The translations under genes and the position numbers were made by a program. Shown piece by piece: positions 32,748 through 41,803 of a DNA stretch of 41,810 bases. Within the stretch, counting starts at the first letter, position 1. Each line of letters opens with the position of its first letter. The stretch spans positions 1 through 41,810 of the forward strand of contig CAYMST010000010.1 of assembly GCA_964393115.1 (NCBI GenBank). Direction: 5' to 3'. A model generated the notes under the pieces. The model did no database searches and was not told the DNA's origin. It saw only the letters and a program-made list of their open reading frames with translations. The DNA comes from CAYMST01 sp964393115. GTDB lineage: Bacteria; Bacteroidota; Bacteroidia; Cytophagales; Cyclobacteriaceae.

Positions 32748-35396
32748 ATGGGTTTTTTATCTGATAAATACATATCCATTAGCATCGAGGGTGTTGAAAT
32801 TGATCTAAGTCACTCTTCGGCGACCTCATCACTTATGGGAGTGCTACGTGCTGCGAAAGGCGATAGTTTAACGTTGGATGCGGCCTTGGTAAGTTCACTG
32901 TCTCCTGAACTGGGAGCTATTGTCCCTTCTGGACTTAGCCTTGCGATTGATGATGTATTGGCTGCTAAATCAGGGAAGACAAAAGTCCTCTCTGCTACGA
33001 TTGGAGCGAGCTTTAGTTTGTCTGATTTACCGCTGATAGGGCACATGCTGCCGTCAGGTTTTTCTTTTAAAGTGAATAGCTTTCAGGTACTTACCAGTAG
33101 TGGCCAGGTACTGCCAAAAGCAACTCAAGATCTGAATGCTATCTTGCCAAATGATCTGTCTGCACTACCGACGACTTTAAGCTCAGGCTTTGCCTTGGCG
33201 GTGAGTGTAACGGTGGGGACAGAAACGTATCATCTGAATACGGCGCAGCTGAAACAAGCAGAGCAGCAAGCACAAGGAACGAATACCACTGCTCAACCAA
33301 GTGGCGGAAATAATGCACAACAAAATGTAAATAAAAGTGCCGGTCCTATCAGCATACAGTCCATAGGGATGAATTTGCTAGATGAAGCACTCAACTTAGT
33401 GTTTCAAGCGGCCCTTGCTTTTGGTCCATTGAAGCTTGGGTTTGAAGGGTTATCGCTTGGGAGCAAACTCTCCGAATTTTCTCCGCAGGTAAGCTTAAAA
33501 GGGTTGTCACTGGATTATAAAACGGAAGCCTTTAGTATTGGAGGAGCTTTCCTTCACGAAGGCCCGGGTGATTACGCTGGTATGTTCACGCTCATGGTGG
33601 AGGAACTGCAGGTGACGGCGATGGGCGCTTACAATGAAAACAATGGAAATCCGTCGATTTTCATCTTTGGAATGATGGATGAGCCGCTTGGTGGCCCAGC
33701 CTGTTGTTTTGTGGAGGGAATCGCGATTACGTTCGGTTATAATCGGAATTTTATCATTCCACCTGTCACTGGCGTGTCAAAATTCCCGTTGATAGAAGTG
33801 GCAGCAGGGACCATGCTTCCACAAAGTACTACTCCAGGAGCAGGAACCTCTTCTACAGGAAACCTCAGTGCGATGCTAGGGGCTTTGAACCAGTATATCC
33901 CGCCAGAAACAGGAGAGTACTTTATCGGTGTAGGGCTAAAGTTTACCTCGTTTGAGGTAATCAATTCTTTTGCACTACTCGTCGGTAAGTTTGGTCGACA
34001 GCTACAGTTCGATTTATTAGCATTGTCAACGTACGTTGCACCAGATCCTTTTGATCCGAAACCAGTTGCACTAGTGGAGCTAGAAGTGGTCGGTAGTTAT
34101 ACGCCGTCTACGGGCATCCTGATGATCAGAGGGATGCTAAGTCCCAACTCGTTTATACTATCGTCTCAGTGCCACTTAGAAGGAGGGTTTGCCATTGGTA
34201 ACTGGTTTAAGGGCCCTTATAGTGGCGATTTTGTGTATTCCTTTGGAGGATACGGCAGTCATTATAAACCACCGAGTTACTACCCACAAAATATACCGGC
34301 ACTAGGCTTTCAGTGGCAAATCGATAGCAACCTGAGTGTTAAAGGCGGTGGTTACTGGGCGATTACGCCTCAAGCCATTATGGCGGGAGGATATCTCAAC
34401 GCGACGTTTAGTATTGGATGGGTAAGAGCCAGCTTTGATGCAGACGCTTACTTTTTTATTGAGTGGAAGCCGCTGCATTATTCGGGAAGTTTTGAAGTGA
34501 GCTTGACCATTCAGGTGAAAATAGACTTCTTGTTTTTCTCTTGTTGGATTGGCTTTGAGCGGAGCATTGCGCTGGAGATCCATGGTCCACCATTCGGAGG
34601 GGCCGCAGGAATTGGACTATGTGTATGTACGGTCTGGATAAAGTTTGGCGCTGCACCTGCTCCAAAGCCGTTGTTGACAGCTTCGGAGTTCGTTAATGCA
34701 TTTATTCCTTCAACGAGCGGAACCAATAACCTGTTAAGCCTTCGTATTACTGAAGGACTGATAAAAAAGGTCAAGCAAGGATCGGACGAATACCATAAGA
34801 TCAACCCGAAGGATTTTCAGATGACTACCGAAGCATTTGTTCCGTGTACTAGGTTTACGGCTAACGGAACAGCTATTGCAGGTATCCCATTTGAAGTCAA
34901 GCCCATGGGCGTGGCCTTTGACGGGGTGAAAACAAAGTCGACACTTGTGGTCACCGCTACAAATCTGGCTACGAATCAGAATAGTAGTCAGTTTAGTTTT
35001 GTTGCTGATATAGAAAAACAGGCACCAAAGTCTATTTGGTACAACAGTTCTGGTGCGACAGACGCGCAAGATGATCAGTTAAGCCCATTACTTTTTGGGT
35101 TGCATATTAAGCCTGCAAATCCTATTCCGGAGAGTAACACCTCCTCAGTAGCGCGATCTGTCCTAGCAGATGAGGTGTACAATGCTCCCGATTGGGAATC
35201 GAATACCGTTGAGAACTTCAATTCAACACTGACAGCAGCGGATCAAGCGTCAGTATCAGCTATAGATACTGATCTTTTTACGGCATTAGGAACAGAATTT
35301 GGCTTCGCCAATGAGTCCGCGTCTGATTTTGGAGGACTTTCTAGTAGGCTAGAGCAAATGGGAAGTGTGGATATTAATGTAGGTACATGCACTTAA
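32748..35396 (+). CDS. DUF6603-type large protein
   Basis: An 882-residue protein. Residues 1-170 are an N-terminal domain with repeated phrases (VPSGLSLAIDDVLAAKSGKTKVLSATIG, LPSGFSFKVNSFQVL), then a Q/N-rich linker (about 173-197). The main part matches what I know of DUF6603: GIAITFGYNRNFIIPPV and FPLIEVAAG (about 324-352), GGYGSHYKPPSYYP (about 501-514), YWAITPQAIMAGGYLNATFSIGWVRASFDADAYFFIEWKPLHY (about 535-577). The long alternation of short hydrophobic strands suggests an extended beta-structure. No signal peptide or clear membrane helix is seen. It is the last gene of the coupled set. The biological role of DUF6603 is not known to me. Confidence 0.82.
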   Translation: MGFLSDKYISISIEGVEIDLSHSSATSSLMGVLRAAKGDSLTLDAALVSSLSPELGAIVPSGLSLAIDDVLAAKSGKTKVLSATIGASFSLSDLPLIGHMLPSGFSFKVNSFQVLTSSGQVLPKATQDLNAILPNDLSALPTTLSSGFALAVSVTVGTETYHLNTAQLKQAEQQAQGTNTTAQPSGGNNAQQNVNKSAGPISIQSIGMNLLDEALNLVFQAALAFGPLKLGFEGLSLGSKLSEFSPQVSLKGLSLDYKTEAFSIGGAFLHEGPGDYAGMFTLMVEELQVTAMGAYNENNGNPSIFIFGMMDEPLGGPACCFVEGIAITFGYNRNFIIPPVTGVSKFPLIEVAAGTMLPQSTTPGAGTSSTGNLSAMLGALNQYIPPETGEYFIGVGLKFTSFEVINSFALLVGKFGRQLQFDLLALSTYVAPDPFDPKPVALVELEVVGSYTPSTGILMIRGMLSPNSFILSSQCHLEGGFAIGNWFKGPYSGDFVYSFGGYGSHYKPPSYYPQNIPALGFQWQIDSNLSVKGGGYWAITPQAIMAGGYLNATFSIGWVRASFDADAYFFIEWKPLHYSGSFEVSLTIQVKIDFLFFSCWIGFERSIALEIHGPPFGGAAGIGLCVCTVWIKFGAAPAPKPLLTASEFVNAFIPSTSGTNNLLSLRITEGLIKKVKQGSDEYHKINPKDFQMTTEAFVPCTRFTANGTAIAGIPFEVKPMGVAFDGVKTKSTLVVTATNLATNQNSSQFSFVADIEKQAPKSIWYNSSGATDAQDDQLSPLLFGLHIKPANPIPESNTSSVARSVLADEVYNAPDWESNTVENFNSTLTAADQASVSAIDTDLFTALGTEFGFANESASDFGGLSSRLEQMGSVDINVGTCT

Positions 35397-35452
35397 AATT
35401 AAAAGGGTCGAGAGATCATGGCCAGTAATTAACTAAATGGTATAAAATAATT

Positions 35453-35520
35453 ACACAAAAGAGTTGGTTTGAACAGCATATGGCCAGATTATACATCGGC
35501 CTCTTTATTAGACTTTAAAT
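35453..35520 (+). promoter_or_regulatory. Second copy of the cluster control region
   Basis: TTTG (35468-35471), 20 bp, TACATCGG (35492-35499), ending 44 bp before the ATG at 35544. The surrounding ~65 bp match the region before the first cluster gene: shared strings include ACAAAAG, GGTTTGA, CATAT, AGATT, TACATCGG and TAGACTT in the same order. The dyad of the first copy is not conserved here. The 147-bp gap (35397-35543) shows no other feature. Confidence 0.55.
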
Positions 35521-35543
35521 AAGTACTACACAAAGAAATTATC

Positions 35544-37724
35544 ATGAGCAACACCACTACATCGGAAGAAGTAGCTTTTATACAACGACACGAACCTCCC
35601 ATTCAAGATGGAGAGTACGAAATACAGGTTAGCCACACAGTAGATTTACTAGGACTAAGTATTCCGGTCCTCAACAAGAAGATCTTTGTGTCTGGAGAAC
35701 GGTTTTCTATTGAAAAGAAAAATATCTCCTCTTGTTTTCCACCACCTGCAAACACTGGTAATTATGCTTCTGTGCTTCCTCACATCACACTGACGCGAAG
35801 TACGTTGCCTTGGGAACGCCAGGGATTGAGCGGCAATAAAGAACTGCCATGGATGTGGCTATTCGTTTATGATGATCATGACATAGCCGCTGGTCATGTG
35901 AAAATCAAGTCCGATCAGGCTCTGAGCGCTGTGTTTGACATCGATAATAATACCAGTCCACTGATCAAAGAAAAGATAACACTTGAACCCGGTGAACAAA
36001 ACACGGATCAAGTGGATCTTGTACAAATAAACGGAGCTTTATTGAGCCAGGTATTCCCATCGAATGATGAGCTGCAGCTGCTGACCTCAGTTCGAAAGAA
36101 TACTGTCGGAACAGATGTGACGGAGTTAGGAATTTGTATGGCCAACCGAATGCCGGATAGCGGTGTGAAGAGTTATGCTTGCCTACTCTCTCTTGAGGGA
36201 CGTTTACAAGCAACGACAGGCCCTTCTCCCGCGGCGCTCAGCAATCTGGAAAGTGCTTCCACCGCAGGTTGGAATACGTTTGTGAGTTTGCATTCGTGGA
36301 GTTTTAGCTGTCTTGATGACAACTGCTATCAAATCACTCCTAAGGGAAAGATGGCCCTACAAAAGTTGAGCACGCCACTTCCAGCTTCACTACTCACGGT
36401 GTTACAAAACTTAGAGATCCCTGATCTCTACACTACTGGTGAGGCCTTTTCAGCGGTGCTTTCTTCTGCGGTATCAGCAAATGGGATAACCGGTTTTTCT
36501 ACTTATCAGAGTGCGGTAATGTCCTGCTTTCAAGTACCAGATCGTACTTTCCAAGGGATATTACAAGATTTACATATTGGTACAATTACTTTAGAACCCT
36601 CCATACCGGCTACAACGACCGGTGCGACCGATGCCAATAATTATCTAACACAGGGTGCAATGCCTTTTACTCATCAGTTGCAAGATGGTGGACAAACTAT
36701 ATCGTGGTACCATGGTCCTTTTCGCCCATCTGCAGTTCCTCCAACGCATTCGTTACCTACTGCCGTTATGTCTTCAGATGAGTTGCTTCGCTTAAACACC
36801 AACTTGAATATGTTGGATGTGTCTTATGCCGCGGCTTGGGAACTAGGGAGGCAGCTGACGCTGAATAACAAAACGGTAGCCATGGATATTTTCCTTTGGA
36901 AGCGCCAGCAGAAATGGAGTCAAAATCCCTCTAAGCATCAGACTATTTTGGTCCCTGAACCAGTGGCAGGGGACACTAAGGAATCAACAAAAGAAGAAAC
37001 CGCCATTAAAGACTGGTGTACTGATTTACTATACCTAGTAGGGGTCCCATTTAACTATCTGGTACCCGACGAGCGGTTACTCCCGAACGAGTCTATTCGG
37101 TTTTTTACGCTGGATAACTTATGGATGCAAAGCCTAATCGATGGAGCGTTGAGCATTGGACGGGCGACAGCTGCGGATCAAGTATCTGACCAATCTGTTA
37201 TATCTGCTTTTATTGATCTTACTCAATCGTACAGTGGTGTTTTGCTGCGGTCCGAGGTAGTGGAAGGATGGCCGCATTTAGAGCTCGCCGTTACTGATTC
37301 CGCTGGTAATGCGCTGACGCAAGTTCATAAAGCCTTGCTAGCGCCTGACCTATTATTGGTGATTTATGAAGGGGATATCGATACCTTAGATGTTCATTTG
37401 AAACCAGAAGCACTACACTTTGGGTTTGAGGTGTCTTATGAGAAAAGTACTCCTGATACACCATCATATTCTAAAGAAGTACGTTTCAATTTTGGAGCAA
37501 CGGGACAAGTCACTTCTATTAGCAGCCCGTCGAGTATCCCAATTCAGTGGAAGACTCCACCTGCTTCAGGTAATCCTCAAGTTAAGGTGGTGGACATTAA
37601 AGGTATGAACGGATCATTACAAAGTAACTCTGAGAGTACAGAGACCTTTACCTCTGCTCAGTTTGCCATGGAAATGGTGGCTGGAGTACCACACGTTTAT
37701 TTTGCACAACCGAGTAAGTCATAA
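35544..37724 (+). CDS. Uncharacterised 726-residue protein, last gene of the cluster
   Basis: No named domain known to me. The N-terminus has FVSGERFSIEKKNISSCFPP (about 49-68), then LPHITLTRSTLPWERQG (about 76-92) and LPWMWLFVYDDHD (about 99-111). I associate this series, with the LPWER and PW-x-x-L-x-x-x-D motifs, with unannotated proteins found next to LHW-x-LP proteins like the 1333-residue product. The C-terminal half includes WYHGPFRPSAVPP and FNYLVPDERLLPNESIRFFTLDNLWMQSLIDGALSIGRA. No signal peptide or membrane span. It carries its own copy of the cluster control region and so is probably expressed together with, but separately from, the coupled genes. It converges with the next gene. 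Confidence 0.78.
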   Translation: MSNTTTSEEVAFIQRHEPPIQDGEYEIQVSHTVDLLGLSIPVLNKKIFVSGERFSIEKKNISSCFPPPANTGNYASVLPHITLTRSTLPWERQGLSGNKELPWMWLFVYDDHDIAAGHVKIKSDQALSAVFDIDNNTSPLIKEKITLEPGEQNTDQVDLVQINGALLSQVFPSNDELQLLTSVRKNTVGTDVTELGICMANRMPDSGVKSYACLLSLEGRLQATTGPSPAALSNLESASTAGWNTFVSLHSWSFSCLDDNCYQITPKGKMALQKLSTPLPASLLTVLQNLEIPDLYTTGEAFSAVLSSAVSANGITGFSTYQSAVMSCFQVPDRTFQGILQDLHIGTITLEPSIPATTTGATDANNYLTQGAMPFTHQLQDGGQTISWYHGPFRPSAVPPTHSLPTAVMSSDELLRLNTNLNMLDVSYAAAWELGRQLTLNNKTVAMDIFLWKRQQKWSQNPSKHQTILVPEPVAGDTKESTKEETAIKDWCTDLLYLVGVPFNYLVPDERLLPNESIRFFTLDNLWMQSLIDGALSIGRATAADQVSDQSVISAFIDLTQSYSGVLLRSEVVEGWPHLELAVTDSAGNALTQVHKALLAPDLLLVIYEGDIDTLDVHLKPEALHFGFEVSYEKSTPDTPSYSKEVRFNFGATGQVTSISSPSSIPIQWKTPPASGNPQVKVVDIKGMNGSLQSNSESTETFTSAQFAMEMVAGVPHVYFAQPSKS

Positions 37725-37747
37725 GAGCTGTATCCGGTTAGTAGAAA

Positions 37748-39010
37748 TTATAAATCAAGCAAAGGCTTGTTAACTTTTGATAGTTCTTCCTTTGCTTTTT
37801 GCTCCACCTCTGTTTCTAGACCTTGCTTTTCAGTTTCGACCTTTTGCTCTGTATTGTGAAGGAAAAGATTTCCTTTGGTTTCTTCTTGATGTAATTCAGT
37901 GTGCAAGTGGTTTTCTATGGTCTTCAAATGCTCTTCAAACTCATACTTTTTATCCAGCAGTTTCTTTCGCGCCAGCTCTAATTCAGATTGACTAAAAGAC
38001 GAAAACTCATTTCCTACAAAGCTGATCTCTTGCTTGACTTTATTCTCTACGCCTGAAAATACTTCTTCATGCTCTACTTTTTCAATATCACTTTTTAGCT
38101 CTTTTCCCATGGCCCGTAATCCGGCTATGAATCGTTTCCAGAACCCTCGACCTTTGGACTTCAATTCATTTTCAATATTCTTCGGCTCTAAAGGGAATCC
38201 TGTTGCTCCAAAAAGTGACTTATACAGCGTAAAGAGGATCACCACGTATCCAAAAGGAAGAATTAGGAAACAGAAAATGATCATATTTCCAAAATTGACC
38301 ACCTTACTCAGAATACTATGCCCGGCTTCACTGATCAGCAACCTTAACTCGCTAAAGTCACCGCGCACACCAAGAGCCGCTTTCTTAAAATCATAAGCAA
38401 CATCTTGTGTCAGTCTTTTTAAACCATGCTTCTTTTTACCTCCGTCTGTGTCTTTTTGCTGCTGGATATGTGCTTCCATGAGCTTGGCCTTTTCGGAGCG
38501 TACTTTATTTACCGAGGCTTCTAGCTTGCTTAGGTAGGCATGACCAAAATCTATCTTGCTTGCTCCTGCAAGTGTGTAAACAAACAGCGTGAAGATGGCT
38601 AGGCCAGGTGTGATCGCCAGACCTAGAACTAGGAGCCTAGAGGCTATGGCCCTCATTGATTTGATAAACGTGCCGATAAAAAGTAAAACCAATATGCCTT
38701 TCACCACTACGCTTTTGCTAATGGACAATAGCATGACTTGCACGAAAATAATTCCATCAGATTGTAGCAGTCTGTCTTGTGCCTTTTCGAGTGTTTCAAC
38801 CAGATTATTCGTGTGACCGGCAACGAATGGAATATCGATTTTGCTAATGCCAGCCAGGATAAGCCTAAGTTCTGAAATGAAGGCAGTGAACTTTATGTTT
38901 TTGGTTAGTACATCTTCTGCAAAGGCCAGTGCCTGATGTTGGAAAGTACCTAAGAGCGCAAGAACTAAAAAAAGTCCGGTGACGAGGTGAAAGGTAGAAA
39001 CTCTTTTCAT
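37748..39010 (-). CDS. Membrane protein with long C-terminal coiled coil, unknown function
   Basis: A 420-residue protein. An N-terminal signal or anchor (about 7-30, ending QALAFA) is followed by hydrophobic segments at about 103-122, 128-150 and 245-272, and a strongly charged helical/coiled-coil tail (about 330-415) rich in Glu and Lys. No catalytic motif or family recognised. It converges with the cluster gene on its left with only 23 bp between the stops and no obvious terminator, so it may be unrelated to the cluster. Its own upstream region contains the small inverted-repeat element. Confidence 0.78.
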   Translation of the reverse strand: MKRVSTFHLVTGLFLVLALLGTFQHQALAFAEDVLTKNIKFTAFISELRLILAGISKIDIPFVAGHTNNLVETLEKAQDRLLQSDGIIFVQVMLLSISKSVVVKGILVLLFIGTFIKSMRAIASRLLVLGLAITPGLAIFTLFVYTLAGASKIDFGHAYLSKLEASVNKVRSEKAKLMEAHIQQQKDTDGGKKKHGLKRLTQDVAYDFKKAALGVRGDFSELRLLISEAGHSILSKVVNFGNMIIFCFLILPFGYVVILFTLYKSLFGATGFPLEPKNIENELKSKGRGFWKRFIAGLRAMGKELKSDIEKVEHEEVFSGVENKVKQEISFVGNEFSSFSQSELELARKKLLDKKYEFEEHLKTIENHLHTELHQEETKGNLFLHNTEQKVETEKQGLETEVEQKAKEELSKVNKPLLDL

Positions 39011-39156
39011 ATTTAAGAATTATAAAATGGGCACTTGGCACTCCTTAACTTTAGTGAGATCGCCTAGTGGCTGAAAATTGAGCCGAACCTATGGGGCACT
39101 GCACAATGCTGATTATATTGGAATCCATGATAGTGTTTTATCATCGATTTAATCTA

Positions 39157-39316
39157 ATACCATTTATACTATATAATGACGTGTATTTCACTCCTGTTTT
39201 TCCCTTCTTATTCGTTAAAAAGCCTCGCCCTAGCGCTGCTAGGCCTGTGTTTTTTGCCTTGAATAAGAAAAAATAGTTTCGTAAACTAATACGTCATTAT
39301 ACACTACAAATGGTAT
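39157..39316. mobile_element. MITE-like inverted-repeat element, about 160 bp
   Basis: Left end ATACCATTTATACTATATAA with TGACGT after it (39157-39182). Right end, read on the other strand, ATACCATTTGTAGTGTATAA with TGACGT after it (39316 back to 39291). The two ends match in all but about three of 26 positions. The interior has a further hairpin, CCTAGC-GCT-GCTAGG (39229-39243), flanked by A- and T-runs, terminator-like. There is no transposase. A TA target duplication is possible (TA CCATTT ... AAATGG TA). The rest of the 450-bp gap 39011-39461 is AT-rich with nothing else I can name. Confidence 0.72.
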
Positions 39317-39461
39317 AACCCAAACTGAAATACACATGTAATCACGGTAATAAAGATGAGTTAGATCTAATAACATTAAACTAAATGGTTCTTAGAATTC
39401 AAATTTAATCATAAGTCATTCAAATAGATTTTTTGGCAACGTTTTCCCAAAAACGTTTTAC

Positions 39462-40265
39462 TCAATCTTGAGTCAATTGTAATAATGAGCCTTGTACAAA
39501 ATCAAGATCCATATTCGTAGAGTGAGCGTTGTAGTTATCCGCTTTTTGCCATATGGCAAACCCTTTTTGCTTCCAAAGATTAGGGATTAACGGCATACGG
39601 TTACCGCTATACTCCGCAAGCCATAGATCGTAATTGGCGAGTTCTGACTTTTTGAAATATTCTTGTGCAAAAGCATGATCCGTGTAAATAAGCGGTCGCC
39701 TATCCAGGTTAGTCTCTACTTGTTTTAGAAAGCGAAGAATGTCACTTACCATTTGATCACCACTAACGCTTTTGGTCATGCTACCTTGCTCAATATCCAA
39801 AATCGGAGAGATATCTAGCTCGTCGAACCCTTTTAGTAAAGAGGTGAAATGATTTGCCTGTTTGATTGGATCAGCGGAGCAATCATAGAAGTGATAGGTA
39901 CCCCGTACATAACCGTTTGATCTGATTTCATTCCAGTTTGTTTGAAACATTGGGTCGACATAACTGGTCCCTTGAGAAGCTTTACAAATGATGAAATGTA
40001 AGCTGTCATGGGTGCCTAGCTCTTGGAGGATGTTCCCTTGATAGTGGGAAATGTCTACCCCGTAGTGTTTTGCGGTTTCACCTGTTAGTTTTTGGTAAAC
40101 CAGCTTTTCAGGTCCCGTATAGCTATCCAAGACGTCTTGCGCTTTCATCCCGACATCCAAAAGTGAGTCTTTAGCATACTTGATATCCGTCTTTTGAGAA
40201 GATTGACAAGATATACACAGTGTTAGAATGAGTAAAGGGATAGAAATACGCAAAGGAGTGATCAT
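39462..40265 (-). CDS. Glycoside hydrolase family 25 lysozyme, lipoprotein
   Basis: A 267-residue muramidase that cleaves the MurNAc-GlcNAc bond of peptidoglycan. I start at the ATG at 40265 because this gives a clean lipoprotein signal, MITPLRISIPLLILTLCISC, with Cys20 as lipid anchor; the frame stays open to 40373, but those 36 extra residues are polar and would bury the signal. GH25 motifs are YGVDISHYQGN (Asp71), FIICKASQGTSYVDPMF, GTYHFYD, and the catalytic DIE (Asp157, Glu159), ending with an aromatic-rich FAIWQKADN. The likely place is the periplasmic face of a membrane. It may remodel the wall or act on other bacteria. Confidence 0.92.
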   Translation of the reverse strand: MITPLRISIPLLILTLCISCQSSQKTDIKYAKDSLLDVGMKAQDVLDSYTGPEKLVYQKLTGETAKHYGVDISHYQGNILQELGTHDSLHFIICKASQGTSYVDPMFQTNWNEIRSNGYVRGTYHFYDCSADPIKQANHFTSLLKGFDELDISPILDIEQGSMTKSVSGDQMVSDILRFLKQVETNLDRRPLIYTDHAFAQEYFKKSELANYDLWLAEYSGNRMPLIPNLWKQKGFAIWQKADNYNAHSTNMDLDFVQGSLLQLTQD

Positions 40266-40426
40266 GATGTTTTGTACTAAAAGTTTTATTCCTGATTGGG
40301 TTTGGTATGATTTGGTACTCTGTGGAGCACTTTTTGTTACAAATAAATAAAAATAATTGTTCTTCAAAACCACCGGGTACAGTTGACAAGTCTATTCCTT
40401 TTTATCGAATAAAGACACGACACGGA

Positions 40427-41803
40427 TTACACTCTAAAACCAATGATGGTAACATCATCATTTTGTTCAGTGTCACCTTTCCAGTCCTGAAAAGTTTTGA
40501 GTAGTTGTTCCTTTTGCTGTTTGAGGGAAAGTGCAGATATTTCAGTTAACAGCGTATTAAATGGTCGTTTTTTGAACTTCTTGTCGTCTGGTCCTCCAAA
40601 TTGGTCTTGATACCCGTCGGTGATGAGGTAAAATACGTCGTTCGGAAGGTAACTAATGGAATGGCTGGTGAAAAGTTTCTTGTCTGTTCCGTCCAAATTC
40701 CCAATGGGCATTCGGTCTCCTTTGACCTCGATTAATTCTTCCTCTCTGACGTACACCATAGGGTTAAATGCGCCGGCAAATTGTATTTGGTCAATATCTG
40801 TATCGATCATACAGAGGCTGATATCCATCCCGTCTCTTTTCTCTGTTTCACCATCTTGTGCGAGTGTTTCGATGAGCTGCTTACGAAGTTCAAAAAGAAT
40901 ATCTGCTGGATTTGATATTTTCTGGTCCTTTACAATCTTATTTAGCAGGGTATTACCGATCAAACTCATAAAAGCCCCTGGTACTCCATGACCAGTACAG
41001 TCAACAGCGGCTAGATATACTTTTCCATTGATCTCTTCATGCCAGTAAAAATCACCTGAAACGATGTCTTTAGGTTCATAGAGCACAAAGAAATCTTTGA
41101 AGTAAGACGCAATTTTGGCTTCTGCCGGCAAAATCGAATCTTGAATCCGCTTCGCATACCGAATGCTGGAGGTGATTTCTTCGTTGTTCTTTTCGATGAC
41201 AAGCTTTTGTTCGTTAAGCTTGATGTTGGAGTTTTCTAGTGCTAATCGGGCAATGATTTCCTTTTTGGTAAGACTCAATCGGTTTTGAATGAGTATGATA
41301 CAAACGATAGCCACGAAAGCGGTGAGCAGTCCACCTCCAACAAATATCTCTTCTGTGCTCAGCGTAGAGTTTTGGCTCAAGAAGAAAATATTAGCTACGA
41401 TAGAAATACCAACGATAATGTAGGAGTAGTAAACTTTCCAGAGGATAAGCATCCCGGCCCCAATAAACAAAGCGATATAGGCGAGGGTGTGCTGCTGCAA
41501 TTGTGCAAAATCCATGACACTCCACATGTACGCATTTTGAATGGTGATGTACACAAATGGAACAAATATCAATATCGATGTAGAGATCCGAAGTGGCTTA
41601 CGAAGCAATACGGTGAAAAGGAAGATCGCAGAACCTGACACCCGTACGATAAGAAAATTGACGAAGTGTTCCTGAACGTTGATATAGTCGGTAGCGGCAA
41701 ATACGGTGTTGAACACAATAGCCACCCAAATGCAGATATTATGGTACTTAAAAGCTGCCTTGTCGAGTTCCTGTTCCCACTTTTCAGGTGTTGACGAATT
41801 CAT
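40427..41803 (-). CDS. Membrane-anchored SpoIIE-type PP2C protein phosphatase
   Basis: A 458-residue signalling phosphatase. About six membrane helices occupy residues 20-190 as a sensory region, then a coiled-coil linker (about 190-245), then the SpoIIE domain (about 255-458). Metal-binding motifs are DIVSGDFYW (about 263-271), DCTGHGVPGAFMSLIGN (about 287-303), RDGMDISL, LITDGYQDQFGG and the final NDDVTIIGFRV. It should remove phosphate from Ser/Thr of anti-sigma-antagonist-like partners in response to a membrane signal; no such partner gene is in the window. The gene is complete, starting 8 bp from the right edge. Confidence 0.93.
   Translation of the reverse strand: MNSSTPEKWEQELDKAAFKYHNICIWVAIVFNTVFAATDYINVQEHFVNFLIVRVSGSAIFLFTVLLRKPLRISTSILIFVPFVYITIQNAYMWSVMDFAQLQQHTLAYIALFIGAGMLILWKVYYSYIIVGISIVANIFFLSQNSTLSTEEIFVGGGLLTAFVAIVCIILIQNRLSLTKKEIIARLALENSNIKLNEQKLVIEKNNEEITSSIRYAKRIQDSILPAEAKIASYFKDFFVLYEPKDIVSGDFYWHEEINGKVYLAAVDCTGHGVPGAFMSLIGNTLLNKIVKDQKISNPADILFELRKQLIETLAQDGETEKRDGMDISLCMIDTDIDQIQFAGAFNPMVYVREEELIEVKGDRMPIGNLDGTDKKLFTSHSISYLPNDVFYLITDGYQDQFGGPDDKKFKKRPFNTLLTEISALSLKQQKEQLLKTFQDWKGDTEQNDDVTIIGFRV

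Noticed and set aside
22213..37724. A prophage, R-type pyocin or extracellular contractile injection system
   Set aside because: Only the S74 domain recalls phage. No sheath, tube, baseplate, terminase, capsid, portal, lysis or AAA ATPase gene is present among the six.
39091..39276. A 61-codon plus-strand frame upstream of the membrane/coiled-coil gene
   Set aside because: It runs through the inverted-repeat element and has no coding character.
40266..40373. A 36-residue N-terminal extension of the GH25 lysozyme
   Set aside because: It would place the lipoprotein signal inside the protein; the internal ATG gives a correct signal and lipobox Cys.
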